This document shows positions 22,857-34,923 of a stretch of 64,000 nt of DNA, in pieces; position 1 is the stretch's first letter; each line of letters starts with the position of its first letter. Both the position numbers and the translations under genes were made by a program. Origin of the DNA: Cryptomeria japonica (lineage: Eukaryota > Streptophyta > Pinopsida > Cupressales > Cupressaceae); NCBI RefSeq assembly GCF_030272615.1, contig NC_081414.1, positions 913,515,648 to 913,579,647 on the forward strand, read 5' to 3'. A model generated the notes under the pieces. The model searched no databases. It was not told where the DNA came from and saw only the letters and a program-made list of their open reading frames with translations.

Positions 22857-25800
22857 ATGGCATCCACCTCTGCAATTGAATACATAGAAAACCCTACTGT
22901 TGTGGAAGTAATTAAAAGACCTAGGCCCATATTTCAGTTAGTCCCCGAGATAGCAAAGAAGGATGATACCTTAGGTGCATTTTCTCAAATTCCTAAAGGT
23001 GTTGTATATGCTGAAGACCTTAGAATGTACATCCACAGCAACATTGAAGAGTTAGGAGATGAGGAAATCAAAACATGTATAAAACCGAGATATGTGATGA
23101 TACCGGCAATGTTAAAGCTGAACACAAGGTTATTGAAACCCTAGGATTCACAGAAATCCTTAGCATTCCTGAATTTCCTAAGGATGTGATTAGGATAGTG
23201 TTAAGAAGAGTTCATGGAGAATTTTTTTGGTTAGATGCAATTCATAAGATTACCAAGGAAGCGGTAAATGTTGTCACAGGGTTACCGACCACCGGTAAAA
23301 GACTAGACAAAAACAAGAAGGTTTCCAATGATTTAGTCATAGACCTAACAGGTGCAACATTCGATAAGAGATCTCTAAGGGTTAATGATGTAAAAGATAT
23401 CAATGTGAGATTCATAAGTATGATATTAGGTTACAAAGCCACTCATGCTAATAGACTTAACTCAGTTTCAAGTTTATGCATTAAGAGTGCTTATGATATG
23501 GTAACAGACAATGCAAAAATTGACATCTGTGAATGGTTAAAAGATGAACTGATAGACAACCTTGGAAAGATAAAGAGGGATAAGAAAGGAACTTTCAGAT
23601 TTGGAAATCTGTTAGTATGCCTAATGCTTCATATAACAAAATAGGTTCCCAATATAGGATATAAAGAACTAGGATATGACATACCGGTAGGAAAGCAATT
23701 GATAGAACTGTTTAATACCATTGGTGAGAACAAGGAAAACAACACTCATGACTTTTTCCAAGCATTGAAGACAAAAATGAAGAAAAGAATAAGGTTATCT
23801 TAGAAAATTGTAGAGAAATACAAAGATGATATATGCTTTGTTATTAAGAAAGATGAAATATGGATGGAAGCAGTCATCCCAAGGACAATCTAGGTAACCA
23901 AAATGGGCTATGAGATAGATGACCACATAGTTGAAACTTATGCTAAAGAACTTCTGGAAGCCCCCAAAGAACCTAAGGAAGAAGTATTTGGTAGTGCTGA
24001 AACCATAGAAAGCCAAATACAGTCTAAGAAAAGAGTAAAGAAGGTAGAGGCATTTGTGAGGAAAGGATCCAGACAAGCAAAGGCCATTAAGGAAGATGTA
24101 TTAAAAAACCGGCATAACAGAAGATGAGTTGGCAGCCCCACAACCTGAAGCTCATCTATCACCGGTAGGTACTTCTTCGGAAGGTGACATGCCAGCAACT
24201 TTTAAAAGAGTTGTTAGGAAAAGAGATCCCTCACCGGCAACCACTCCTTCACCTAGAAGGACAAGGCAGAAGCAACAAGCAGTGAGAAGGTCACACCTAA
24301 GAAGAAGCTAACCCCTAAGAAAAAGAAAAAGACAAAAACTGACTTGGCACCTCTAGACATATTGCTAAATGAGATCACAGAGGAAGGAAAATTGAAAAAC
24401 ATAGAGAAAATTTATGACACTCTATCTACTCATGAGAACGGGCAAGTTGAGGAAAGTGTAATATTGCATATGGACATGTACAAAAAAAATTTGATGGAAG
24501 TTGTCAATGAAATTCCTGATGATCTGTACAAAAGACTTGAGGCTAGAAGGCAAGCAGTGATTGAATTAGACAAGAAAATAAAAATAGAAAAACTACTTGT
24601 TGTATATCCGGTAAACTCCCCAAAGGAAATTGATGATTTGATTGCTCAGGCAAACCGGACAGTTTTCTCTACTGCACACCAGCATATTTCACTGATGGCA
24701 GGAAGAGTTACTGAAGTTACAGAGGAAATAGAAGATGGTTGGGACATATTCCTGGTTGAGAAGGAAAAACAAGAAGAATACAGGAACCCTAAGCCTATTA
24801 AAGTATATCAGAAGGATAGGGACAAAGGGAAAGGCAAAGTTGGTGGACCTCCAATCATAAAGGTTAAAGACAACCTACCTCCACCTGTGAAAATTACAAC
24901 CACTGAAGACCAACCAGCAGCAGAAAGTATGGATGTAGAGGATAGCAATCCAAATCCTAAAGTCCTATACACTGTAAATGTTGATACCCAAAAGATCAAC
25001 ATAACAGTTGACAAAGATACAAATGACAAATCAGATATGGCTAAAGAGCCTCTGGTAATAGGAGATATAGACAAACCGGGAGAGGATACAGCGAAAGAGA
25101 TGGAATCTGAGGCACAAACAAAGAAACCAACAGAGCTAAAGGCTCTGGAACAGGTTCACAAGGAAATAGTGCCACCGGTAAGCAATGAAGCAGGAAAACC
25201 AGTGCTAAAAGAAATGCAAACACAAATTGACCTGCCAGAGGTCAATACAAGCATGGTCACTTCCACCGGTACTCAGTTTGTTGGGTCATCATCATCAACA
25301 TTCAAGTCAACAAATGTGACTGAGGTATTACTTGAATCCATAAAGAAAATAACTGACTTCAGTTCACAGGCTTATAAAGCAATAGATGATTCAATACCAA
25401 TTTTGAAGATAATTGCTCCTAATTGTAATATAGATAATAAAGATTCTTTAGGACAATTGGATACATTATGTAAATAGATTTCTGGAAATATTGAGAAAAT
25501 AAAGGAAGAATCAGTAAAGGACATGGTAGAAAAGGAGAAACAGAAATTCTTTGAAGAAGAAATAAAGAAGTGTAACAGAGACTTTGACACACTTCTACCG
25601 GAACTATGTAGTTTGTTGAAAGAGTATAAAAATCTGTATAAAGACACATGCAAAAAAAACTTCTTGACTATAGATATTGACGAGAAAATAAGCAAGACAT
25701 AGGATGAGATAAATAAACTTGCAGACAATTTTGTCAACTCACCAGATTCATTATCTGTTTTTGAAGAAAAGTTAGCAAATTTTGAGGAAGAATTGTTTAA

Positions 25801-26065
25801 ACAAGAAAGAGAGAAAGAGAGAATAATAAACAAGGCAAAACACTTGAGATCTAAACTGAGTCCCAAATTGGACTATTTAGCATCTCTGCAGAAGGAAATC
25901 TCAGAGGCATTAGCACAGGGAAGTAAAACACCAGCAGAGCATTTGCAGCATCTCACCGGTACTGTGAAGAGGACTGAAACAACAATAAAAGATAGAAAAA
26001 AGTTTATGGATAGTATAAACTTAATTTTGGGCGATCTTTTTCAGATAATAACCACCCAACTATAG
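22857..26065 (+). pseudogene. N2 ORF2: large non-pol protein of unknown function
   Basis: A decayed frame of about 1070 codons from ATG 22857 (MASTSAIEYIENPTVVEV). Frameshifts lie near 23073, 24112 and 24290; stops near 23642, 23801, 23891, 25477 and 25700. The first 300 residues form a globular-looking domain (PEFPKDVIRIVLRRVHGEFFWLDAIHKITKEAVNVVTGLP ... GTFRFGNLLVCLMLHITK). A basic, proline-rich linker (PKKKLTPKKKKK, a possible nuclear signal) follows, then a long charged part with coiled-coil tail. The FFWLDAIHKIT...VTGLP style recalls plant transposon-associated proteins, from memory only. I assign no function. Confidence 0.7.
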
Positions 26066-26298
26066 GGTTGAGGATATGGGTAGATGTAACTACAAACTCT
26101 ACTAACATCTTGACAACCTTTGTCATTGATGCCAAAGGGGGAGTAGTAGGATGAGAAAGTTCAAAGACAGGAATCATATGCTCAGGGGGAGCCCTTCATA
26201 TTTTTGGTAAACATTTTTTGGTAAATTTTTGGACTACACATTTTGGACACTTTTTAAAATTTCTCATGAGTGTTGCCATCAATGCCAAAGGGGGAGAT
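26066..26298 (+). other. N2 3' untranslated region and polypurine tracts
   Basis: Three G-rich tracts: AAAGGGGGAGTAG (26133), CAGGGGGAGCC (26183) and AAAGGGGGAGAT (26288). The first is preceded by TTGTCATTGATGCCAA, the last by TTGCCATCAATGCCAA. Only the last adjoins the LTR. Confidence 0.65.
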
Positions 26299-27107
26299 TG
26301 TTGGCATATGTACACTCCAATGAGACATTGTATGTGATTGAAGGTTTTGTCATTGATGGTAACCTTGCAATCCTATGGCACCGGCAAGACATCATACCGG
26401 CAAAGCTTTACATAGGCAAGACAGTGCACCGGCATCAACAAGATCACTCTACGCCGGCATCGGCACCGACATAGAAGAAAAGATGTATACCGGCATAGAA
26501 GTAGACAGGATTTTTGATATGTAATATTTTGTTTATTATTGTAAGCCGACCTGGCAAATTGTAAAATGACTCTTGTATATAAAGGAGATCATTGTAGACA
26601 TTTAGAGAGGTAATGTAGCGAGCATAAAGAAAATTATTAGGCAGACCTAATGTGCGAATTATAGGTCAAGGGTATATGTAAAGAACAGAGCAAGAACCGG
26701 TACTGAATCTAGCATTGGAGATGCTATTGTAAAGCAGTACAAGTCATTTGATTAGTATAATCCTTATTGTAAGTCAGTGTGACTTCTCATTGAGCAGTGA
26801 GCTCTAAGCAGTTGGCCTTCCTGCATGTGCAGGCCCTTATTGTAAGAAATATTCTCTTATTGGCCAGTAAGTGAATATTGTGGGTCACAAATCCCACCAA
26901 GGTTTTTCCCACACCAGGTTTCCTCGTTAAACATCTTGTGTTATGGTGTTCTTTTCATGTGGATGTTTCTGATTCTGTTTATTGCATTAATTCTTGCATA
27001 CCGGTATACTGTTATTTTATGTTCTCTATGTTTTAACTTAAGAAATTCTTATCACTGGTTAGATATTGATTCACCCCCCCCTCTCAGTATCTGTGGGAAT
27101 CCTAACA
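26299..27107 (+). mobile_element. N2 3' LTR
   Basis: Starts TGTTGGCATATGTAC and ends GGGAATCCTAACA. It matches the 5' LTR closely but lacks one copy of the CACCGGCATCAACAAG unit and has 8 rather than 11 Cs in its terminal C run. These are slippage differences; few substitutions are seen. Confidence 0.88.
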
Positions 27108-27434
27108 ATCTACCCATTTAACATGCCTATGATTCAGTTTTTCCTGTGAGTTCAAGAAACTTAGTACCCGATTATCTGTGTATACAACAAATTCTTTAGG
27201 AAGAAGATAGTGTCTCCATTTCCTAAGTGCTTGTAATAATGCATAAAGTTCTAAATCATAGGAAGAGTACTTTTTCTTTGCATCATTCAACTTCTCACTA
27301 AAGAATGCAACTGGTCTATTTTCCTGACTTAAAACAGCTCCTAAAGCAATATTACTAGCATCACATTCAATAGTAAAAAGCTTATCAAAACTAGGTAAAA
27401 TGAGCACTGGTTGAGAAGCTACTTTAGTTTTCAA
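27108..27434 (-). pseudogene. G2 RNase H, N-terminal part
   Basis: Minus reading: PVLILPSFDKLFTIECDASNIALGAVLSQ, RPVAFFSEKLNDAKKKYSSYDLELYALLQALRKWRHYLLPKEFVVYTDN. Catalytic positions ECDAS, YDLELYA and YTDN are all present. It ends at the N2 insertion after HVKWV. A short break separates it from the RT frame upstream. Confidence 0.88.
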
Positions 27435-28572
27435 TAATTCAAACCCTTATTGGCTACACTTGTCCATTGAAATTTTACCTTTACACCCCCTTTGATGGTG
27501 TCTAACATTGGAGCACAAATCTCACTGAATCCCCTGATGAACTTTCTGTAAAATTGTGCCAAACCATGGAAACTTCTGACATCACTGGTTGTCTTAGGAG
27601 TTGACCAACTGGTTATTGCTGCAAATTTAGATTGATCCATTTTCAGATTGCCTCTTGATACAACAAAATGAAGATAGACCAATTCTTGCTTCAAGAAATC
27701 ACATTTTTCTAGATTAATGGTTAGTTGTTCATCAGATAACTGTCTCAAAACAATAGCTAAATGCTTCAAATGCTCTTCCTTAGTCTTACTGAAAATAAGA
27801 ATATCATCTAAATACACAACAACGAACTTGCGAATGAAATCATGTAAAACTTCATTCATGAGTCTCATGAATGTGCTAGGAGCATTAGAGAGTCCAAAAG
27901 GCATGACAAGCCACTCATAGAGACCCTCATTTGTTTTGAAAGTTGTCTTCCATTCATCCCCCTCTTTGATTCTTATTTGAGGGTAACCACCCTTCAAGTC
28001 AATCTTACTGAAATACTGTGCACCCCCCAAACAATCCATCAAATCCTCTATCCTGGGTATGGGAAATCTGTATCTGATGGTGATCTTGTTTATGGCTCTA
28101 GAATATGTACAAAGTCTCCATGTTCCACCCTTCCTAGGTGCCAACACTGTAGGGACTGCACAAGGACTAATGCTTTTCCTAATCAGCCCTTGGTCTAAGA
28201 GTTTTTGTATTTGTCTTGCTACCTCTTCATTTTGTTCAGGGGTCATCTTATAGGCTGCCTTATTTGGTAAAGAGGCTCCGGGTATGAAATCAATTTGATG
28301 GCTAATGGCTCTAGGAGGTGGTAAAGCTGTAGGTGTACCATCATTGATTATTGCTTTGAAGTTATCAAGCATTTGTTGCACCTCATATGGTATCTCAACT
28401 TTCTTTTCTACCTTTTCTTCCTTGGGTTTCACTATGAGTGCAAATGCCACTCCTTCACCTTCTTCTAGTGTTTTTATGAACTGTTTCTCATTCACTAACA
28501 AGATGTTAGGTACTTTGTTGCTGCTCTCTCCTTCTTCATCGAGGGATTCAATCTGATAGGCTACTCCATCTT
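27431..28572 (-). pseudogene. G2 reverse transcriptase
   Basis: A 356-codon open stretch (28501-27431) encodes gypsy RT: HQIDFIPGASLPNKAAYKM, FPIPRIEDLMDCLGGAQYFSKIDLKGGYPQIRI, FKTNEGLYEWLVMPFGLSNAPSTFMRLMN and the catalytic VVYLDDILIFSK. KIDL(K)GY and YLDD are intact. A stop near 28573 separates it from the protease. Gypsy RT copies element RNA to cDNA in particles. Confidence 0.9.
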
Positions 28573-28573
28573 T

Positions 28574-28985
28574 CTAAAATGAGTAGGAGTTTCTTTCCCC
28601 ATCATGGTGCGCTTTTCGGTCAAACTGCCATGGTCTACCCAATAGTACGTGGCAAGCATCCATAGGAAGGATGTCACATAGGATCCTATCTATGTATCCA
28701 CCTATGTGGAAATCTATCCAGGCTTTCTCATTTACCAACACATGTTGTCCCTTATTTAACCATGTGACTTTGTATGGCTCCTTGTGTTGTATCCTAGGTA
28801 GTTTTAATTTACTCACTGCTTCCTCTGATATGATGTTATCTGTGGACCCTGAGTCTATGATAACCTTACACACCTTTCCCATGATTTTACACTTAATCCT
28901 AAACAATGCTCTTCTCTATGAGAGATCTATACTATGTGGCTTCTTCATTAACACTCTCTTGATCATTAAACTCTCACCATCTTCT
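28574..28985 (-). pseudogene. G2 retropepsin
   Basis: Residues around 28840 read CKVIIDSGSTDNIISEEAVSKLKLP, the D-S-G-S aspartic-protease site of gypsy elements, followed by DILPMDACHVLLGRPWQFDR, the second conserved (I)LLGRPW block. Reading is open from 28906; sequence upstream is decayed linker. Confidence 0.88.
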
Positions 28986-30106
28986 TAAGCTAGGTGATTC
29001 AATTCTGAAGTTTTGGTATTACCTCCATCTTCCTGAACATAGTTTACCCTCTTCTCACCACCATAGGATGAACTAGGCTTCTCTAGGAATCTATAGGCAG
29101 GGTGGCCCAACTTTTGGCAGTTATAGCACTTCATGGTTGAGAAGTAGGACCCTCTCCCTGGTCCATTAGATCTACCCTTACTTGGGTTGCTTGATCCCCT
29201 ACCCCTATAGTTGAGTTTTCTCTGAGAATCCCCACTTTGCTCTAGAAGTTTAGACTCTCCCTAGGATCGTTGATCTATGCTCCTTCCCCCAAAACTACCT
29301 CTATGGCCTTTACCATCTCTTCCCCTACCTCTCCCTCTTTTATTTTGTTCTTGCTTTCTCCTACCTTTCTCTTCCACCTTAAGTGCTAGTTGATAACACT
29401 TGTGTACTATTTGTGGGCATAACAAGCTCATCTCCTCCTGGATGTTCCATATTAACCCATTTAAGTACCTTGCCACTTTTATACTCTCATCCTCTACTAC
29501 TATGGATCTCATGCATAGTTTTTGAAACTCCTCAGTGTAGCTACTGACATCTAGGTCTTTTTGTCTCAAATTTTGTCTTTTCCTATGAAGTTGTATTTCA
29601 TAGTCTTTTGGAAGGTAGGTTTCTTTTATTTTGGCTACCATTTCTTTCTAGGTGCCTATTGGTTGCTTACCTCCTTTCACCCTTTCCTATTGGATGAACT
29701 TCCACCAAATTAAGGCTGCCCCTCTCAACCTTGATTTTGCTACCTTAACCTTTTGTGCTTCAGTTACTCCATCACATTCAAAATGGTTTTCTAGACCTTC
29801 AATCCACTCTATAAGAGCATCTGGATCCATCTTCCCACTGAAAAGAGCCACTTCCTCTAAGGTTTTACCACTCATAGCTCTCAAGGCATCCAAGAATGGT
29901 TCTTGCTTAATGACAGGGTCAGGCATGGGGACCTCATCCTCTATTGGCATCATTTTACCTTGATCTCCAACCTTATCATGGACTGCTTCAGTTTTGACTT
30001 CTACTTCAGCTAGTTTCATTGCTAGTTGATCTAATCTTTCTCTAAGTGCCCTATTTTCCTCTTCTTGGTCTTCAACCTTCTTGGCTAACTCTGCATTAGT
30101 CACCAT
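28986..30106 (-). pseudogene. G2 gag and zinc knuckle
   Basis: An ATG at 30106 opens a coiled-coil N-terminus (KKVEDQEEENRALRERLDQLAMKLAEVEVK) and the gag core (DPDALIEWIEGLENHFECDGVTEAQKVKVAKSRLRGAALIWWKFIQ). Two TAG stops follow within 60 bases. The core continues at 29641 (YEIQLHRKRQNLRQKDLDVSSYTEEFQKLC), then RGRGRGRDGKG and a knuckle KCYNCQKLGHPAYRF near 29120 whose last cysteine is lost. Gag forms the particle shell. Confidence 0.85.
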
Positions 30107-30143
30107 GTTTTCCTAGTGTTCCTTTCCTCCTAAATCTTTTTTT

Positions 30144-30157
30144 GGCTCTGATACCAC
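30144..30157 (-). other. G2 primer-binding site
   Basis: Minus strand GTGGTATCAGAGCC, matching initiator-Met tRNA, is two bases from the LTR edge (TATCA TA GTGG). Confidence 0.8.
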
Positions 30158-30159
30158 TA

Positions 30160-32314
30160 TGATAGAGAGGTTGGTAGGAAAGTGCTCAAAAGACCAATTT
30201 TGGTCAAGCAATTACAATGGGAAAAAAAAGTGTTGTTTATGTTTGCTCCTTATGTTGGCCAATATCAATTTTAGTCACAATAGTAAGGTCTCTCCACAAG
30301 TATTCACTAACAACCTCCCTTTTTGGTGATAGCTCACACCCATGCTCAAACTTACTCCAACTGCTCACTCCACCCAACTACACACTCCTCAATCCCTACT
30401 CTCTTGGCATTCAACTCACTGTTTCAGAGTGCATTAGGATTCTTCAACATGGACATGTAGGGGCAGCAAGGTTTTGTTCAAGTTTGACACCCAACTTAGT
30501 TTGAGGCTCATAGCCCTTAGCTTACTCAATACACCAACCAAAGGTCAAAAACCTCCAACTGAGGCTAAGAACTTTCCAAGGTCCTATTTGTCATTTGTCT
30601 CACTATTTTAGGATGATCACATAAAATTCCATGAGTCCCCAAGTCCTCCTTGCAATCGAGTTCTAAAACGTGTGTGTTATGCAGTCAAAGGGCTACTAGC
30701 CCGTGGAGGGGTAATTGTCACCTTTTTACTCACCCTGCCCAACGATGGGCTTCTCCTTCAATAAACTTGTTTTGGAAGGTTTTTTAGAGGTATGTGTTGA
30801 TGGATTTTCATGGTTTGGGCCACTGTTAAAGCAACAAGAGGACTGTCCACCATTTTAGGCATATTTGGGGGGTTTGGTATAGTTTAGACCAAAAAACATT
30901 GGAAAGTCTCTCCAACTCCACTCTTCAAGCCTCCAAAATGGCTTAGGACTTCTACCACACCAAATAGAACCTTCCCCTATTATTTCCCTACAAACATAAT
31001 GCCAAACACTTGGCAAACAAGTGAGAAAATAGTAAAATTGCCACTATCATTGTCAATTTGTTGCCCTTTTACCAGTCAACGGCTGTTACACTTTTTGACC
31101 TACATAATGAAGAGTTTGAATTGGAAATATACCTCAATGAGGTATGAAAATCACTAGATATTATTCCTATTACATTTCCTTCTCAGTTACAAGGCTTTGA
31201 TTATGCTTTTGAAGCATTCCATGAGCATTTTGACACACACAATACACAAAAATAGTGAACTCGTTGTTTTGTTTACAAAATGAGAATGATTATATGGAAC
31301 AAGCTACTCTAACACATCAAGATGATGCTAAACATCCTTGGCCACATGCCTAGACCTTTTCCTCATTCATTTGTTCACTCCAAATTGCTTTTGGATACAA
31401 ATCTTGAGTTTTTTATCATGCTACTAGTCGAGTAATCACTACTTGCCTAGTATTCACTCAAGTCCTTCTTCCAACCACACTTTTGGCATAAATTAGAGAA
31501 AATGTATAGTATATAAATGAATTCCAACTTGAATAAATCCATTTTGTGGGATCCTAGACCTGGATTAGTCAAGTTGTGGCATTTTCCCACTCCAAACCCT
31601 TAACAGGGCAGTGAGCACACAAGAGTGAAAATAATTTTGCATAATCAAATTTTCAAGGAAACCAAAACAAAAATCAATTAGAGAGAATTATAAAATTGTT
31701 ATGCACACTTACCAAAGGTACGGTATGGACTATGAAAGCTACAGTACGAACTGTTACTCAAAGGAAGGAAAAACCAGTCATAGAAGCCAAAATTTCACGA
31801 TTTTTATTAAGAAGCTCTAGCTCATACAATCACCAACATTTCTCAAGGAAAAGGGAGGCCTTTTTATAGAATTTATAATTAGTTACCAAGCCCTGTACAG
31901 ACGTGAGGCTTCCACAACTACATTTTGCAAGAAAAACCCAAAAATGACAACTTTGACAACTTTTCAAGCCAAATGACAACATTTCTTGCTCCAAAAGGCA
32001 TTTTTGACAATCTAACCTTATCAGCTTCACTAAACAACTTTGATATACCTAAAAACACTTATCAAACATGTTTCAATGCTTTGGAAAGCATTAGAAGACC
32101 TTTTTGGCACTTTTGCACATTTTTGCCAAAAATTGTCAACTTAAAGCCTGAAAGGCAAAACTTGACCTCTTGAACCCAAAATGAGATCAAAACCACTAAA
32201 CATGACACACAACAACCTAAAACAACATTATAAACTTGACACAAGACATTACAAACATGAAAGCATTAAATACTCAAAAAGGAGAGTTTTGTTCAGCTAG
32301 GTGCTCCTACACCA
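30160..32314 (-). mobile_element. G2 5' LTR
   Basis: 2155 bp, equal in length to the 3' LTR after C3 is removed. Plus-strand ends are TGATAGAGAGG and GTGCTCCTACACCA. GAATA at 32315-32319 is the target duplication. The solo LTR at 59460-61278 is a diverged relative. Confidence 0.85.
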
Positions 32315-32319
32315 GAATA

Positions 32320-32611
32320 TGATCCAAATAAGATACACCACCTCAATCAGCCAAAAATCAAAGTAGTCTACATCACTTAACACAAAGAAACATAACTTCA
32401 CTTGCCAATAAAACTAATACTAGAAAACTAAATTGGAACATTACACAAACCAAATGAACATGTCCTCCAAGCCACAACACTTGAATCCACACATTAGAGA
32501 ACCACCAAACATTCTCTGGACTAGTTTTTCTCACTATCAGAAAATAGAAACAACCAACTCTATCATCTAAGCAATATAGGACCTGAAAACTTGATAGTAT
32601 AATATACATAG
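32320..32611 (-). mobile_element. C0 5' LTR, piece 2 of 3
   Basis: The stretch between G2 and C4 has no own ends. It is bounded on the left by the G2 TSD and on the right by the C4 TSD (CATAG, 32607-32611), so it must be the middle of the C0 LTR. Confidence 0.65.
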
Positions 32612-33938
32612 TGTTGGCAACAACAATGAGGAAAAACTAAGAGGGGGGGGTGAAACAGTTTTCACCAGATCTACAAACTTAATCACAAAACAAATCTGAT
32701 AAACTACAACAATAACAAGGATAAGAAAGATGATAACACAACACACAACACCAAGATTTTGATGTGGAAAACCCAGTTAAGGGAAAAACCACAGTGGGAA
32801 CCTACCCACAATAAGATGATACTTTGTAGTAGTATGTGAAAATATTACAATGGGGAATGCACATGCATTTAGGAACATTGCCTAGAGCTCACTGCTCAAA
32901 AGATAATGACCTGGAAGGCTACAACCCTCAAGGAAGTCTCACTAACTTACAACAAGATTCAGATTACAATCTAGAAGGAATGAGTTGCAATAATAGCATC
33001 TCAAAATTCCTGATGACAGTTTTGGTTAAGCATAATGTTTGCTCCGCAACACCAAACTCTCCTCAATCACAATATCGAAGGATGAATCCTTGATCACACA
33101 TACACCACTCTTTGATAATGCAGACACCACCTTGATACCTAAATAAATTACATGACAATACCACCTATTTATACAATTCATCAACCTTGATAACAAGGTC
33201 CGCTAAACCCTCAACTCACAATTATAAAATTACATCACGCGATACAAAGATCAACCACCGAACAAATATAATGATTTACATGACATAATATAGACCTAAA
33301 CCAAATCTCCAAACATGCAACACCAATAGAAATCATGCCAAGATCAACCACAACACTCTACACCACCAGGAAAACCACATAACACAAAGAACAATGACAG
33401 TTCAACAAAATCACCAACAACTCGGACAATGATCAATGCGGATCATCAGGACAAATAGGACACGATTAGAAAACACTAGCAAACACGTTAGAATCATCAG
33501 CAACAACTGCACCAACACCACTTATCAAATCTTCATCGATCAACATCAGAAACTTAAGAACACTCAAATAGTAGTAACTATCACAAAGAAAAGATAACTT
33601 GTGGAGTACCAAATCACGAACCATCTGAAATGAATATACACAAGACCATCCCAAACAATATCTTAAAAACTCAGATCAAGATCTGATCACACCAGAATAT
33701 ACCAGAGGAAATACTGAACTCTGTAAAGCACTAATCAAATAAACAAACTACAAAACCGAATCATATGATATGATCAATTAAGCTTCCCGGATCACCAACA
33801 CCAGAACATAAGAATATAATGATATTAAAGATACTCCATACACCATACCATAATCACAATGAACCAATCTACAATCACCGGAGCAGGATTATGTTGACAT
33901 CAATGACAACAACATATCCTAGCAGCAACAATGTAACA
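32612..33938 (-). mobile_element. C4 3' LTR
   Basis: Plus-strand ends TGTTGGCAACAAC and AATGTAACA. The polypurine tract (complement ATCTCCCCCTTTGGC) starts at once at 33939. A minus TATAAATAG is at 33165-33173 and TTGTCATTGATGTCAA (minus) at 33894-33909. Confidence 0.88.
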
Positions 33939-34248
33939 ATCTCCCCCTTTGGCATTGATATCAATATATGAATGTGAAAAACAATGAATATAAAGAAAGA
34001 AACATCTCCAGCAAACTCCCCCTAAGGTCAAGCAGATAAAATAGTTTTTCACATGCTTCTCTCCTCCTTTGACAACAATGCCAAAGATAAAATACAAATT
34101 ATGCTACTCTCCCCAAAACTCATCCTCATGAATCTCTCCTCCTAAAACACATAACCAGAGTACTCCACTAGAGGAGAAGCACCAACTGATCAATCTAGAT
34201 AAAGAGATAAGACTGTGAAGTCCATCAGATTGATGCAACTCAATGCAT
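33939..34248 (-). other. C4 3' untranslated region
   Basis: About 310 bases with the polypurine tract next to the LTR and two more purine tracts (minus strand) near 34016 and 34065, one again beside a TTGACAACAATGCCAA motif. No gene is seen. Confidence 0.6.
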
Positions 34249-34923
34249 CTAGTTCTCATCAGGAGGGGCAGAAACCCCTAACTTGTCTCTTAAATAGACA
34301 AATGTATCTATAGGCAAAGCCTTAGTGAAAATATCAGCAATATATTCTTTTGTAGATACATACTCCAACTTAACTTCCTCTTCACTGACTTTCTCCCTCA
34401 AGGAATGATATTTGATTGACACATGTTTAGTCTTTGAATGTTTCACTGAATTCTTTGATATGTTGATAGCACTAGAATTATCACAGTATATGACAGTAGG
34501 CTCATCATAGATAACTTTTATATCCTTCAACATTTTCTTCATCCAAACCACCTAAGTACAGCTACCAGTAGCAACAATGTACTCAGCTTCAATAGTAGAC
34601 AAGGACACTGAATCTTGTTTCTTACTAGCCCATGAAACCAATTTCTTACCCAAAAAGAAAGCACCACCAGATGTACTCTTTCGGTCATCAACATCACCAA
34701 CTCAATCAGCATCAATGTAAACACACAACATGCAATCATCATTCCTCGGATACCACAAACCATAATCCATGGTTCCCTTCAAGTGTCTGAATATTCTCTT
34801 AACAACAGTGATATGACTCTCTTTCGGATCAGATTGATATCTAGCAGCCATGCACATAGCATACATAATGTCCAACCTAGTCTGAGTAAGATATAGCAGT
34901 CCACCAACCATAGACCTATACAA
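34249..34923 (-). pseudogene. C4 RNase H
   Basis: Minus reading: YRSMVGGLLYLTQTRLDIMYAMCMAARYQSDPKE, RIFRHLKGTMDYGLWYP, YIDAD, stop (TGG to TGA), STSGGAFFLGKKLVSWASKKQDSVSLSTIEAEYIVA, a TAG, then VVWMKKMLKDIK, VIYCDNSSAINISKN and ADIFTKALPIDTFVYLRDKLGV. Catalytic YIDAD and YCDN are kept; two G:C to A:T stops inactivate it. Confidence 0.87.

Larger units (their letters stand above)
20502..27107 (+). mobile_element. N2: non-autonomous copia-like LTR element without pol
   Basis: LTRs 20502-21350 and 26299-27107 (849 and 809 bp), primer site TTGGTATCAGAGC and polypurine tract CAAAGGGGGAGAT make it a copia-type LTR element. The interior has no protease, integrase, RT or RNase H. It carries instead a 364-codon zinc-knuckle protein and a decayed ORF of about 1070 codons. 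TSD is TTCTA/ATCTA (one mismatch). It is inserted antisense in the RNase H part of G2. Confidence 0.88.
8969..32314 (-). mobile_element. G2: Ty3/gypsy chromovirus, with C3 and N2 nested
   Basis: Two LTRs of equal length (2155 bp) flank a minus-strand gag-protease-RT-RNase H-integrase-chromodomain polyprotein, the gypsy/chromovirus order. The 3' LTR is split by C3 (8969-8983 and 16745-18884); the internal region is split by N2 at 20502-27107. Without guests the element is about 9.0 kb. TSD is GAGTA/GAATA. Several stops and frameshifts show it is inactive. Confidence 0.85.
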
